Below are positions 63,576-64,000 of a stretch of DNA of 64,000 nt, in pieces; the first letter of the stretch is position 1; every line of letters starts with the position of its first letter. Under the pieces are notes generated by a model, which did no database searches, had not been told where the DNA came from, and was given only the letters and a program-made list of their open reading frames with translations. A program made the position numbers and the translations under genes. Origin of the DNA: Aquilaria yunnanensis (taxonomy: Eukaryota > Streptophyta > Magnoliopsida > Malvales > Thymelaeaceae); NCBI GenBank assembly GCA_039654915.1, contig CM077597.1, positions 56,820,001 to 56,884,000 on the forward strand. The letters run 5' to 3'.

Positions 63576-64000
63576 ACATGGCCCTCCTTGGGCCCTGCCC
63601 AGGAAGCCCTGTGAGAACTGGTCTCACGGTGGATTGCAATTGGCTAGTTGTGTATGTCTGCAGATTAAATCCCATGATACTAGTTGATTATCCTAGAATA
63701 TACAATATGCATGCTCTTCATGCTTTGACTTGGTTTATTAAAACCATAAAACATTAACTTGGCCAAGTAATTTCTACACAAAAATAAGTACAAATAGCGA
63801 AAGCATAGAAAATCAACATTAGTGTGAGTTTACTACACATAACAACTCGTGAGAACATTCATACACAAAGTAGACTAATGCCCTCACCCAAGAGGAATCC
63901 TAGAGTCAAGGACTCCTCATAACATAGACTATGGAGGCAACTAAAAGTACTGTATAAATACAAGCCTCTACTAAGATCTCTTTGACTTAACTCCCACCAA
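63576..64000. other. Unassigned sequence
   Basis: No match to any other part of the window and no supported frame. A GTATAAATA string lies near 63,951-63,959, but there is nothing to show what it would drive. Confidence 0.4.

Overview
This window is plant nuclear DNA (a flowering plant, probably a large-genome dicot; the species cannot be named from the sequence). It is built almost entirely of LTR retrotransposons inserted into one another. I see no host cellular gene, tRNA, rRNA or CRISPR array. The evidence is a series of LTR pairs with TG...CA ends, 5-bp target-site duplications (TSDs), primer-binding sites (PBS) matching plant tRNAs, polypurine tracts (PPT), and intact or decayed gag/pol reading frames.

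Layout. The oldest layer is a minus-strand Gypsy chromovirus, 'Chr-D'. Its gag/PR/RT lies at about 58.1-60.8 kb, RT/RH/IN/chromodomain at 50.2-52.4 kb, 5' LTR at 61.0-63.35 kb, and its 3' LTR is scattered in pieces from 5,088 to 50,211. A second partial internal region of the same family (3,397-5,087) lies beyond that LTR, giving LTR-int-LTR-int. The Chr-D 3' LTR was hit by three insertions: 'Tat-2' (6,501-39,401, minus, TSD ATAAG), 'Copia-B' (39,412-47,718, plus, TSD TAAAT) and the solo LTR 'Copia-C' (47,814-49,228, TSD TCATG). Tat-2 was itself hit by a 3.7-kb solo LTR, 'Del-S' (16,016-19,742, TSD CCCTG), and by 'Tat-1' (20,173-38,807, plus, TSD AGTAG). Tat-1 carries the young, coding-intact 'Copia-A' (29,425-37,598, minus, TSD GCGTG). 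Chr-D's RT was split by 'GAG-E' (52,402-58,127, minus, TSD CTTCC), a gag-only non-autonomous element. The left edge (1-3,396) is a long LTR abutting a Copia LTR that sits in the left chromovirus fragment.

How the genes work together. Tat-1 and Tat-2 are about 10.5-kb Gypsy elements of the Tat type, ordered LTR-PBS-gag-PR-RT-RH-IN followed by a convergent ANTISENSE gene, then PPT and LTR. The antisense gene encodes a protein resembling the 'putative gypsy type transposon' family plus a coiled coil. Its introns match in both copies, and its upstream region (G-box plus TATA box) is also shared. Copia-A landed between the G-box and the TATA box of the Tat-1 copy. Copia-A has a single uninterrupted 1,323-residue gag-pol and nearly identical LTRs, so it is the only element that looks competent.

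Most interesting signals: the spliced antisense gene with its own promoter; the integrase catalytic Glu replaced by Lys in both Tat copies; the GAG-E element with a 799-codon frame running through its PPT into the LTR; hidden arrays of about 143 bp and 115-135 bp, each unit with a short hairpin and a GGCCGA motif, inside two long LTRs; and an inverted duplication at the outer end of the Chr-D 5' LTR.
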